Of a stretch of 64,000 bases of DNA, positions 1-7,776 are shown piece after piece. Position numbers and translations under genes: made by a program. The DNA lies in assembly GCF_024539675.1 (NCBI RefSeq), contig NZ_JAHHIT010000039.1:78565-142564 (forward strand), read 5' to 3'. Each line of letters starts with the position of its first letter. The first letter of the stretch is position 1. The notes below the pieces were generated by a model, which made no database searches, was not told where the DNA came from, and saw only the letters and a list, made by a program, of their open reading frames with translations. This DNA comes from Streptomyces hilarionis (lineage in GTDB: Bacteria; Actinomycetota; Actinomycetes; Streptomycetales; Streptomycetaceae).

Positions 1-65
1 CCGGGGTGACCGTGGCCTGGGGCTGCGCACAGGAGGCGGCCGCGCTGGCCGCCCCCGGCGGCTGA
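1..65 (+). CDS. 3' end of an unidentified gene (partial)
   Basis: One frame is open from the left edge and ends at a TGA at 63-65. The 20 visible residues end in Ala/Gly-rich sequence (AAALAAPGG). The stop is followed by an apparent non-coding stretch with repeats and a hairpin, as expected after a gene end. The piece is too short to assign. The Ala-rich tail with 'VAWGCA' would fit the C-terminal helix of a PfkB-type sugar kinase, but that is only a guess. Confidence 0.35.
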   Translation, partial: GVTVAWGCAQEAAALAAPGG

Positions 66-136
66 ACCGTTCTGCCGCTCCGACCTGCTGAACCGTCCGC
101 CGGCCCGGCCTGCTGCCCCGTCCTGCGTACGGAGGC

Positions 137-183
137 GGCCGGAGCCGACCGGAGGTGGCCGGAGCCGACCGGGGGCGGTCGGC
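137..183. terminator. 16-bp direct repeat and hairpin, possible terminator
   Basis: The 16-mer GGCCGGAGCCGACCGG occurs at 137-152 and again at 157-172. The second copy leads into a perfect 7-bp hairpin (GCCGACC at 164-170, GGTCGGC at 177-183, 6-base loop). It lies between the gene end at 65 and the convergent peptidase gene ending at 217, so it may terminate transcription from either side. There is no T-run, which is common in this kind of genome. Confidence 0.4.
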
Positions 184-216
184 CCCCGGTCGGCCCGGCT
201 GTCGTCGGTGCACCGG

Positions 217-2172
217 TCAGGGGATCCGGACCCCGCCCTTCGGCGCGCCCGGGCCCGCGCCCGCGGGCGGGGCCGCGTGCGCGGCGGTGGCGGGCGCTCG
301 GGCCCCGGCCGTCGCGGCGGCGAACGCCTTCGCCCCGCCCACGAACGGGACCCGGGCCGAGGTGCGGGACAGGTCCACGGTGAGCGTCGGGGTGTCGGCG
401 GGCGGGTCGATGAGGTCCTTGTCGGTGCCCGCCACGATCAGCGCGAGGCGGTGACCGGCCGGCACGACGTGGTCGGTGGCCGCGAGGTCCAGGGTGATCG
501 TGTACGCCCGCCCGGGTGTGAGCGGCACGCCCCTGCCGGGGTCGGCGTACGTGCCGAGGTCGGCCCAGCCCCGGCTGACGACGGTGGCGCCGACGTCGGC
601 CGTCGTGGCCTTCGTCTCCTTGAAGCAGGCGCTGTCGCCCTCGGTGCTCTCGCCCCAGCAGGTGCGTTCGGCCAGGGTCGTGATGCCCTCTCCGCTCGCC
701 GCGTAGTCCCGGACGGTGTCGGGGCCGAGGTCGACGAGGACGGCGCTCAGGTGGGCCGTCGCCGTGGTGGGCGTGGCGGTGACGGTGACCCGGGAGGAGC
801 CGGACAGCCGCAGGGGGCGGGTGAGGGCGCCGGTGGCGAAGCCGGCCTTGTCCGGGGTCGGCGTGTCGATCCGGGCGGCCCAGTCGGTCTCGTCGAGCCG
901 CGGGTCGTCGGTGAAGGTCGCGCTGCCCGTGCCCCTGCGCAGGCCGAGGGCGCCGACGCCGGGCCGTGCACCGGCGGTCGGGCGCAGGGTCGCGGTCCGG
1001 GTGCCGTGCGGCGGCCAGGACGTCGAGGTGACCCACTGGTCGGGGTGGCGTTCGACGTCGGCCATGGGTTCGCGGTCGATGCCGTTGTCGTAGCCGAGGA
1101 GTTCGTGGTCGAACCAGCGGTGCAGGGTGTCGACCCAGTGGGCACGGCGGAAGTCGAAGGGGTCGACGTGCCCGGTCTGGGAGAGCCAGATCTTGCGCTC
1201 GACGCCGTTCTTCGCGAGGGCGTCCCACCACTGTCCGAGGTGCTTGGTGCGGACGTTGAGGTCCTGCATGCCGTGCACGAGGAAGACGCTGGCCCGCACC
1301 TTGCGGGCGTCCTTGACGTAGTCGCGCTCGGTCCACAGCGGCGTCCGGTCGCCGGTGCGCGGGGCGTCGTCGACGAGGCGGCGCCGGACGGTCGTGCACC
1401 GGGCGCGCGCGTCGGGCGAGGTGACGTAGTCGGAGAGGGCGTCCGGGCCGGAGTCGTAGAGGGGCGCGCCCTGGGCGAAGTAGTAGTCGTACCAGGAGGA
1501 GATGGCGCTGATCGGCACGATCGTGCGCAGGCCGCGCACGCCGGTGGCGGCGACGGCGTTGGCTATGGTGCCGTCCCAGCTCTTGCCGATCATGCCGGTC
1601 GTCCCGTCGGTCCAGCCCGCGGTGACGGTGGTGCCGCCGGTGCGCGTGGTGTACGCCCTGGCACGGCCGTTCAGCCAGTCGACGACGGCCTTGGCGGACT
1701 GCACCTCGAAGCGGCCGCCCACGTCCTCGCAGCCGTCGGAGCGGCCGGTGCCGGCCAGGTCGACGCCGACGACGGCATAGCCGCGCGGGACGAAGTAGTT
1801 GTCGTAGAACAGCGGCATCCGGACGACGTTGCCGGCCGCGTCGTACGTCTTGAGCTGCCCCTCGTTGCCCCGCCCGCAGCAGGAGTAGTAGGGGCTCGCG
1901 TCCATGATCACGGGCACCTTGCGGCCCCGGGCGGCGGGTTCGCGGGGGCGGACGATGTCGGCGGCGACCCGGTCCGTTCGGCCGTCGCCGTCGGCGTCGA
2001 GCCCGGTGTCGACCCAGACGGCTTCGCGGACGGCGTTCGCGTAGGAGTACACGGGCCGGCTCTCGCGGGGGGCGCCGTGGGCCGCTGCCGGGGTGAGGAA
2101 GGCGGCCACCAGGAGGGTGATGACGGCGGTCGCGAGCGTTCTCCAGGTCGTGAAGCGCATGCGTGTCGGCAT
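217..2172 (-). CDS. secreted CocE/NonD-type X-Pro dipeptidyl-peptidase (S15 family)
   Basis: This 651-residue serine hydrolase probably removes X-Pro dipeptides from peptides, or hydrolyses related acyl esters, outside the cell. A Sec-type signal peptide covers about residues 1-34 (RFTTWRTLATAV, then a hydrophobic stretch ending at AHGA). The alpha/beta-hydrolase triad is visible: nucleophile Ser198 in GKSWDG, Asp304 in HGMQDLN and His335 in SQTGHVDPF. A C-terminal beta-rich domain with YTITLDLAATDHVVPAGHR is typical of the family. ATG 2172 was chosen because the signal peptide follows it, with GGGAG about 13 bases upstream; ATG 2160 is also possible. The gene is divergent from the M1 peptidase gene, so two exported peptidases share one intergenic region. 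The Ala/Pro-rich C-terminal tail is unusual but uninterrupted. Confidence 0.87.
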   Translation of the reverse strand: MPTRMRFTTWRTLATAVITLLVAAFLTPAAAHGAPRESRPVYSYANAVREAVWVDTGLDADGDGRTDRVAADIVRPREPAARGRKVPVIMDASPYYSCCGRGNEGQLKTYDAAGNVVRMPLFYDNYFVPRGYAVVGVDLAGTGRSDGCEDVGGRFEVQSAKAVVDWLNGRARAYTTRTGGTTVTAGWTDGTTGMIGKSWDGTIANAVAATGVRGLRTIVPISAISSWYDYYFAQGAPLYDSGPDALSDYVTSPDARARCTTVRRRLVDDAPRTGDRTPLWTERDYVKDARKVRASVFLVHGMQDLNVRTKHLGQWWDALAKNGVERKIWLSQTGHVDPFDFRRAHWVDTLHRWFDHELLGYDNGIDREPMADVERHPDQWVTSTSWPPHGTRTATLRPTAGARPGVGALGLRRGTGSATFTDDPRLDETDWAARIDTPTPDKAGFATGALTRPLRLSGSSRVTVTATPTTATAHLSAVLVDLGPDTVRDYAASGEGITTLAERTCWGESTEGDSACFKETKATTADVGATVVSRGWADLGTYADPGRGVPLTPGRAYTITLDLAATDHVVPAGHRLALIVAGTDKDLIDPPADTPTLTVDLSRTSARVPFVGGAKAFAAATAGARAPATAAHAAPPAGAGPGAPKGGVRIP

Positions 2173-2389
2173 GCGCGGGACGGTACTCCCGTCAACTCCC
2201 GTGCAGAAGGTGGCACATGGTGGCCGCCGGGGCACGGGCGGGGCCGTGGCCGAAAACCCGACCGTGCGGACGGGCCGCGCATGAAGGCCGAATGGCGATC
2301 GTGTGACAGGGGTGGCGATGGGCAGGTCCTGGTCACGAGGAGTCCATAGGCTCCCGGCAGTTCTCCTGCCCCCACGACTTGGAGCTTTC

Positions 2390-3883
2390 GTGCAGCGCAC
2401 CGTCCTCACGCCCGGCGCACTCGCCGCCGCGTCCGTCCTGCTGGCGATCCCGGCGTCGGCCGCGGGCTTCTCCCCCGGCGCCCCGGGAATCGGCGACCCC
2501 TACTACCCGGCCTACGGCAACGGCGGATACGACGTCTCCCACTACGACCTGCGGCTGAAGTACCAGCCCGCCACGGACGAGTTGGAAGGGACGGCGACCC
2601 TCCTCGCGACGACCACACAGGAACTGTCGCGCTTCGACCTGGACTTCCTGCTCGATGTCAGCGAGGTGCGCGTCGACGGCGTGAAGGCGGCCTTCGCCTC
2701 CTCGGGCGAGCACGAGCTGGAGATCACGCCGAAGACGGCGCTGCCCAAGGGCGCGGCGATCACCGTCGTGGTGCGCTACCGCGGCGTCCCCTCGTCGAAG
2801 CAGGCGTACGGCTTCACCAGTTGGCACCGCACCCCGGACGGCGGGGTCGGCGCGAACGAGCCCGAGTCGGCCTGGTGGTGGTTCCCCAGCAACGACCACC
2901 CCCTCGACAAGGCCACCTACGACGTGTCGGTCCAGGTGCCGGACGGCGCCCAGGCCGTCTCCAACGGCACGTTGCAGTCCACGAGTTCACGGGCCGGCTG
3001 GACCCGCTACAACTGGCGGTCGAACAAGCCGCAGGCCACGTATCTGGCCACCCTCGCGGTCGGCAGGTTCGACATCACGACCGGCACGACCGAGAGCGGC
3101 ATCCCGGTCGTCAACGCCTACAGCACCGCCCTGGGCGACAACGCCGGAGCGGCGCGGGCGAGCGTCGGGCGGACCGGGGAGATCGCCGACTGGCTGAGCG
3201 GCTACTTCGGCCCGTACCCCTTCGACGCGCTCGGCGGGTACGTGCCGAACACCACCACCGGGTACGCGCTGGAGACGCAGACCCGGCCCTACTACAGCCC
3301 ACGGCAGTTCGCGAGCGGCTCGAACACCTCCGTGGTGGTGCACGAGCTGGCCCACCAGTGGTACGGCGACTTCGTCTCCGTGGCGGGCTGGAAGGACATC
3401 TGGCTGAACGAGGGCTTCGCCCGGTACGCGCAGTGGCTGTGGTCCGAACACGAGGACGAGGGGACGGCGCAGGAGCTCGCGGACTACGTGTACGCCTCGC
3501 ACCCGGCCGACGACGCGTTCTGGACGGTCGAGCCCGGCGACCCGGGCCCGGAGAACCAGTTCGACGTCGCCGTCTACGACCGCGGCGCGCTGGCCGTGCA
3601 GGCGCTGCGCAACGAGATCGGCGACGACGCGTTCTTCGCCGTCCTCAAGGGCTGGCCCCGGCAGCACGCGTACGGCAACGCGACCGTCGCCGACTTCCGG
3701 CACTACGCCGAGCAGGTCTCCGGCAAGCGGCTGGACGCCCTGTTCGACACCTGGCTGTTCCAGCCGGTCAAGCCCGGGGCGCCCGCGGCGCGCACGGCGT
3801 CGATCGCCGGGCCCGCGGCCGCGCCCGTGGCGCCGAAGTCCTGGAAGAGGATCGCCGCGACGAACGCCGTCCACGCGCACTGA
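2390..3883 (+). CDS. secreted M1-family zinc metallopeptidase
   Basis: This 497-residue aminopeptidase-like protein carries the gluzincin motif HELAH at residues 318-322 and the third zinc ligand Glu341 in LNEGFARY, exactly 18 residues after the second His. An N-terminal hydrophobic stretch ending SAAG marks export. The GTG at 2390 is chosen because GGAG lies 5 bases upstream and the signal peptide begins there; upstream in-frame starts lack a ribosome site. The protein is shorter than cytoplasmic PepN (about 850 residues) and lacks its C-terminal helical domain, as is usual for secreted actinobacterial members. It is divergent from the CocE-type peptidase gene, which suggests joint use of extracellular protein. 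Confidence 0.9.
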   Translation: MQRTVLTPGALAAASVLLAIPASAAGFSPGAPGIGDPYYPAYGNGGYDVSHYDLRLKYQPATDELEGTATLLATTTQELSRFDLDFLLDVSEVRVDGVKAAFASSGEHELEITPKTALPKGAAITVVVRYRGVPSSKQAYGFTSWHRTPDGGVGANEPESAWWWFPSNDHPLDKATYDVSVQVPDGAQAVSNGTLQSTSSRAGWTRYNWRSNKPQATYLATLAVGRFDITTGTTESGIPVVNAYSTALGDNAGAARASVGRTGEIADWLSGYFGPYPFDALGGYVPNTTTGYALETQTRPYYSPRQFASGSNTSVVVHELAHQWYGDFVSVAGWKDIWLNEGFARYAQWLWSEHEDEGTAQELADYVYASHPADDAFWTVEPGDPGPENQFDVAVYDRGALAVQALRNEIGDDAFFAVLKGWPRQHAYGNATVADFRHYAEQVSGKRLDALFDTWLFQPVKPGAPAARTASIAGPAAAPVAPKSWKRIAATNAVHAH

Positions 3884-3997
3884 CCCCTTCCCCGTCGGCC
3901 GCGGCCGGGCGGTTTCGGTGCGAACTCCTGTCTGACGGCGGGCGGTCATGGGTAACAAGCCGTTCAGGCGGAGACCGGAGAGAACGGGGAGCGGGTC

Positions 3998-4177
3998 ATG
4001 GCGACTGCACGCAACAACAACGAGGGTCTGGGCGTGTGGCGGGTGCTGCCGCTCGTCGGGGCTGCCGTCCTGGCCGTCGGACTGATCGGCGGGGCGCCGC
4101 TGCTCACCCTGCTGGGCGCGGTCGTCGCCCTGGTCGGGGTGGTCGGCCTGGCGGTGGCCAGACGCAAGCAGAACTGA
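3998..4177 (+). CDS. 59-residue membrane protein, unknown function
   Basis: A short gene starts at ATG 3998 with GGGGAG about 8 bases upstream and ends at TGA 4175-4177. The product begins MATARNNNEGLGVWRVLP, has two hydrophobic segments (about residues 15-31 and 34-53) separated by a Gly-Gly-Ala-Pro turn, and ends ARRKQN. This is a small hairpin membrane protein with a positive C-terminus. It lies 114 bases after the M1 peptidase gene and just before a terminator-like hairpin. I do not recognise a family with a known role. Confidence 0.7.
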   Translation: MATARNNNEGLGVWRVLPLVGAAVLAVGLIGGAPLLTLLGAVVALVGVVGLAVARRKQN

Positions 4178-4192
4178 CGCGGGGCGACTGGG

Positions 4193-4224
4193 CGTCGGCG
4201 GACCCGCTTCCCGTCCCGCCGACG
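4193..4224. terminator. hairpin between convergent genes
   Basis: A perfect 9-bp inverted repeat (CGTCGGCGG at 4193-4201, CCGCCGACG at 4216-4224) with a 14-base loop fills the gap between the small membrane gene (ends 4177) and the convergent kinase gene (ends 4227). It probably terminates from both sides. Confidence 0.6.
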
Positions 4225-4226
4225 GG

Positions 4227-5195
4227 TCAGCCCACGTCTCCCGGGCTGTCGGCGGCCGGGGCCGTGCCGGCCGGGGAGGCCGCCGCGGCCAGCAGGGCGG
4301 TGCGTGACAGGGCGGCGCTCCGGGTGGCCGGCACCGTGCAGGCGTACGCCCCCGCCAGCGCGCCGTACTCGGCGCACCGCAGGGGTGGTTCGCCGCTGAG
4401 GCGGCCGAAGAGGTAGGCGGACGCGAAGGCGTCGCCCGCGCCGTTGGAGTCGACCACCGGCGCCGCCGGGGCGACGGCGGGGACGTGGGTCAGCTCGCCG
4501 TCCGTCAGCAGATATGCCCCTTGCGCGCCGGCCGTGGCGACGACCGCCTCGGCTCGGCCGCGCTCGGCGATCCGGCGCATGGTCGCGTGCGGGTCGCGCA
4601 ACGCGGTGACGGAGACGAACACGACGTCCGCCGCGTAGGCGAAGGCCTCGTGGTAGGGGTTCTCGCCGTCCCAGTTGTGCAGGTCGGTGGAGATGCCCAC
4701 GCCCGCCGCGCGGAGCACGGGCAGCGCCTCGGCGCAGGGGTGGGTGATGGACACGTGCGCGTGGCGGCTCGCCTCGGCCAGGGCGCGCAGCGTGTCCTCG
4801 GGGAAGCGGTCGTCCGGGCGGCTGCGGCTGTTGTCGTACAGCGACAGCCGCCGCCCGTCCGGGCTCACCATGTTGACCGCGCGCTTGGTGCCCGCGGGCT
4901 GCGGGATCCCGGTGAGGGCGATGCCCCGGTCCCGGTGCAGGGCGCGCACGAGGTCGCCCTCGGGGTCGTCGCCGAGGAAGTCCAGGTGGTGGGTGCGCAG
5001 GCCGAGCGCGGCGAGGCCGAGGGCGACGAAGTCGCCGGTCTGCCCGGCGCGGGCGCGGATGCCGCTGTCGATCATGTAGCTGTCGGCGTACGGGAGCGGC
5101 AGCTCCGGCACGTACACGATGGTGTCCACGCCGGCCCCGCCCAGCACCAGGACGTCGACGTCTTTTTCGACGCCCCCGTCGATCTGCGCGCCCAT
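4227..5195 (-). CDS. PfkB-family carbohydrate kinase
   Basis: This 322-residue cytoplasmic kinase would phosphorylate a sugar or nucleoside with ATP. The C-terminal PfkB signature appears as DSNGAGDAFASAY (usual form DTTGAGDAF), with the catalytic Asp in GAGD. The N-terminal glycine-rich substrate motif appears in GIRARAGQTGDFVALGLAALG. ATG 5195 is preferred because GGAGG lies 9 bases upstream; the upstream ATG 5204 would directly touch that site. The permease gene ends its reading 156 bases upstream on the same strand, so the two could be co-transcribed. Substrate is not predictable from sequence alone; ribokinase-like and adenosine-kinase-like members look alike here. Confidence 0.82.
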   Translation of the reverse strand: MGAQIDGGVEKDVDVLVLGGAGVDTIVYVPELPLPYADSYMIDSGIRARAGQTGDFVALGLAALGLRTHHLDFLGDDPEGDLVRALHRDRGIALTGIPQPAGTKRAVNMVSPDGRRLSLYDNSRSRPDDRFPEDTLRALAEASRHAHVSITHPCAEALPVLRAAGVGISTDLHNWDGENPYHEAFAYAADVVFVSVTALRDPHATMRRIAERGRAEAVVATAGAQGAYLLTDGELTHVPAVAPAAPVVDSNGAGDAFASAYLFGRLSGEPPLRCAEYGALAGAYACTVPATRSAALSRTALLAAAASPAGTAPAADSPGDVG

Positions 5196-5350
5196 GTGCG
5201 TCATCCTCCCCCGTGGTCGTACACCGTCGCCGCGACGCACCGCGCCACCAGCCGCCCGGCGACGAGCGGCTCCCCACGGGACCACTCGCCTCCGGCCGGC
5301 CCGCAGCCTATCGGCGGCATGTGGACGGACGCGCCGAGTTCCCGCAGGGA

Positions 5351-6817
5351 CTACTTCCGGAGCTCGGAGAGCTCCGCGTCCGCCGCCCTGGACACCCGGT
5401 CGCGGACCGCGAACCAGCCGGCGACGAGGGCGGCCGCCACGACCGGGATCAGCAGCAGCGTCTTGCGGCCGACCTCGGGGTCGTTCCACATCAGGCCGAG
5501 GACGGCGACCAGGAAGACGATCGTGACGGTCTCCGTGACCGGGCTGCCCGGGAGGCGGAAGGAGGGCCGCCGCACCAGTCCGGCCCGCGCGCGGCGGACG
5601 AAGACGAGGTGGCAGACCATGATGATCACCCAGGTGCTGATGACGCCGAGAGAGGCGATGTTCAGCACGATCTCGAAGGCCTGGCTGGGCATGAGGTAGT
5701 TCAGGCCGACGCCGAGGACGCACACCGAGCAGGTGAGCAGGATGCCGCCGTAGGGGACCTGGCTGCGGTTCATGCGGGCGGTGAACCTCGGCGCCGAGCC
5801 CGCCGTCGCCATGGAGCGCAGGATGCGCCCGGTGGAGTACAGGCCGGAGTTCAGCGACGACATGGCGGCCGTCAGGACCACCAGGTTCATCACGTCGCCG
5901 GCGCCGGAGACGCCGATCTTCGACAGGACGGTGACGAAGGGGCTCTCGTCGGCCGAGTAGAGCGAGCCGGGGAGCAGGAGGGCGAGCAGGACGACGGAGC
6001 CCACGTAGAACAGGCCGACGCGCCACATGATGGAGTTCACCGCGCGCGGGACGACCTTCTCCGGCTCGGCGGTCTCGCCCGCGGCGACGCCGACCAGTTC
6101 GAGCGCCGCGTAGGCGAAGATCACGCCCTGCATGACGAGGACCACGGGCATCGCGCCGTGCGGAAGGAGGCCGCCGTGGTCCGTGATCACGCCCATGCCG
6201 GGGGTCTGACCGGCCACCTCGTGCCGGGTGGCGAGCAGGTAGATGCCGATGCACATGAAGGCGACGAGGGTGGCGACCTTGACGATCGCGAACCAGAACT
6301 CCATCTCGCCGAAGATCTTCACCGAGATCAGGTTCACCGCCAGCACCACCGCGAGCGCGACGAGCGCCAGCACCCACTGGGGGATGCTCGTGAACATGCT
6401 CCAGTAGTGCGTGTACAACGCGATCGCCGTGATGTCGGCGATGCCGGTCGTGGACCAGTTCAGGAAGTACATCCAGCCGGCGACGTAGGCGCCCTTCTCG
6501 CCGAGGAACTCGCGCGCGTACGACACGAAGGAGCCCGAGGACGGCCGGTACAGGACCAGCTCGCCGAGGGCGCGGACCACGAAGAAGGCGAAGACGCCGC
6601 AGACCAGGTACGCGAGCGCCAGAGCCGGGCCGGCGCTGTGCAGGCGTCCTCCCGCGCCCAGGAAGAGGCCGGTGCCGATGGCGCCGCCGATGGCGATCAT
6701 GTTGACGTGGCGGTGCTTGAGGTCCTTGCTGTAGCCGGCGTCGCCCGCGTCCGCGGGTGTCGCGCTCGTCCGGGGCGGGGCGGCGACGTCGGCCGTGCGC
6801 ACGCTGTCCTTGCTCAC
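5351..6817 (-). CDS. ansP: amino acid permease, L-asparagine permease type
   Basis: This 488-residue APC-superfamily transporter should have 12 membrane helices and import an amino acid by proton symport. The start of the fold is highly typical of Ans[19 protein letters not shown], then [20 protein letters not shown] and [18 protein letters not shown], and later [20 protein letters not shown]. The GTG at 6817 begins the usual soluble N-terminus ([11 protein letters not shown]) with a weak GGAA 8 bases upstream; further upstream in-frame starts give unlikely Cys-rich sequence. It is divergent from a MerR regulator gene, which may control it. Asparagine specificity rests on overall resemblance, so another neutral amino acid is possible. 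Confidence 0.85.
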   Translation of the reverse strand: MSKDSVRTADVAAPPRTSATPADAGDAGYSKDLKHRHVNMIAIGGAIGTGLFLGAGGRLHSAGPALALAYLVCGVFAFFVVRALGELVLYRPSSGSFVSYAREFLGEKGAYVAGWMYFLNWSTTGIADITAIALYTHYWSMFTSIPQWVLALVALAVVLAVNLISVKIFGEMEFWFAIVKVATLVAFMCIGIYLLATRHEVAGQTPGMGVITDHGGLLPHGAMPVVLVMQGVIFAYAALELVGVAAGETAEPEKVVPRAVNSIMWRVGLFYVGSVVLLALLLPGSLYSADESPFVTVLSKIGVSGAGDVMNLVVLTAAMSSLNSGLYSTGRILRSMATAGSAPRFTARMNRSQVPYGGILLTCSVCVLGVGLNYLMPSQAFEIVLNIASLGVISTWVIIMVCHLVFVRRARAGLVRRPSFRLPGSPVTETVTIVFLVAVLGLMWNDPEVGRKTLLLIPVVAAALVAGWFAVRDRVSRAADAELSELRK

Positions 6818-7014
6818 GGGTGGTTCCACTCTCTGGTGCGCCCGGGCCTGGTACGCCCGGGTGTCCGTACGGTCGTGGCCCGCGGCACCCGGGTAGGGGC
6901 ACAGACCAAGGCAGCACCTTCCCAGAACGCAGGGTGAGCATGCGGTGGGCGATGTCACACAGCGTCGCTTCTCACAGGACCCACACCGCTGCTCCGCACT
7001 CCGCCGCCCCGGGT

Positions 7015-7042
7015 TTCACAGCACCGGTGTCACAGCGATACT
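7015..7042 (+). promoter_or_regulatory. candidate promoter giving a leaderless merR mRNA
   Basis: TTCACA (7015-7020) and GATACT (7037-7042) are 16 bases apart. The expected start of transcription falls at about 7049-7050, on the ATG of the MerR gene at 7050. No Shine-Dalgarno sequence precedes that ATG, which agrees with a leaderless message. The CACCGGTG palindrome at 7022-7029 sits in the spacer, where MerR-type proteins bind. Confidence 0.5.
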
Positions 7043-7049
7043 GCTGCAC

Positions 7050-7763
7050 ATGACGATCGAGACCGACGAGCCGGCCCTCACGGTCGACGAGCTGGCGGCC
7101 CGGGCGGGGGTCACGGTGCGCACCGTGCGCTTCTACTCCACCAAGGGGCTGCTGCCGCCGCCGGTCATCGGTGCGCGCCGGGTGGGTCACTACGGGTCGG
7201 GGCACCTCGCCCGTCTCGCGCTGATCGAGGAGCTGCGCGAGCAGGGCCTGACCCTGGCGGCGATCGAGCGGTACCTCGACCGGCTGCCGCCCGGGCTCGA
7301 CGCCCGTGACCTGGCGGTGCACCGGGCCGTGGTGGCCTCCTGGGCGCCCGACGCGGTGGAGACGGTGTCGCGGGAGGAACTGGTGCGCCGGGCGGGCCGC
7401 CCGCTGGGCGAGGAGGACGTGGACCGTCTCGTCGCAATGAACGTCGTACGCCGCGAACAGGACGGGTACGGGGTCGATCCGGGTCTGCTGCGCCTCGGCG
7501 TGCGGCTCCTGGACGTGCCGCTGTCGCAGGAGTCGATCCGCGCTGCGCGCGGCGTCCTCCTCGACCACGCGCGCGCCGCGGCCCACGAACTGTCGCGGCT
7601 GCTGCGCGAGGAGGTGCCCGAGCGCGACGCCCGGGCGGTGCGCTCGCTGTCGGCGCACATGCAGCCGCTGGTCGTGCAGGCCCTGCTGACGGCCTTCCAG
7701 CGCTCGCTCACCGAGGAGCTGCGGGAATGGCTCGGGGAGCCGCCTGCGGACGGCTCCCCGTGA
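7050..7763 (+). CDS. MerR-family transcriptional regulator
   Basis: This 237-residue regulator has an N-terminal MerR helix-turn-helix: LTVDELAARAGVTVRTVRFY followed by the family Tyr/Ser-x-x-GLLPPP wing. The longer C-terminal part (about residues 90-237) is helical and has no metal-binding Cys pattern, so it probably senses an organic ligand or has its own effector domain. ATG 7050 is chosen because it begins the DNA-binding domain directly and fits a leaderless transcript. The gene is divergent from the permease gene and runs tail to tail (13-base gap) into the fadB operon. Either neighbour could be a target; the sequence does not decide. Confidence 0.85.
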   Translation: MTIETDEPALTVDELAARAGVTVRTVRFYSTKGLLPPPVIGARRVGHYGSGHLARLALIEELREQGLTLAAIERYLDRLPPGLDARDLAVHRAVVASWAPDAVETVSREELVRRAGRPLGEEDVDRLVAMNVVRREQDGYGVDPGLLRLGVRLLDVPLSQESIRAARGVLLDHARAAAHELSRLLREEVPERDARAVRSLSAHMQPLVVQALLTAFQRSLTEELREWLGEPPADGSP

Positions 7764-7776
7764 GACGGCCGACGGC

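Noticed and set aside
208..2349. 713-codon + strand frame over the CocE peptidase
   Set aside because: Antisense shadow of a gene with a full catalytic triad and signal peptide.
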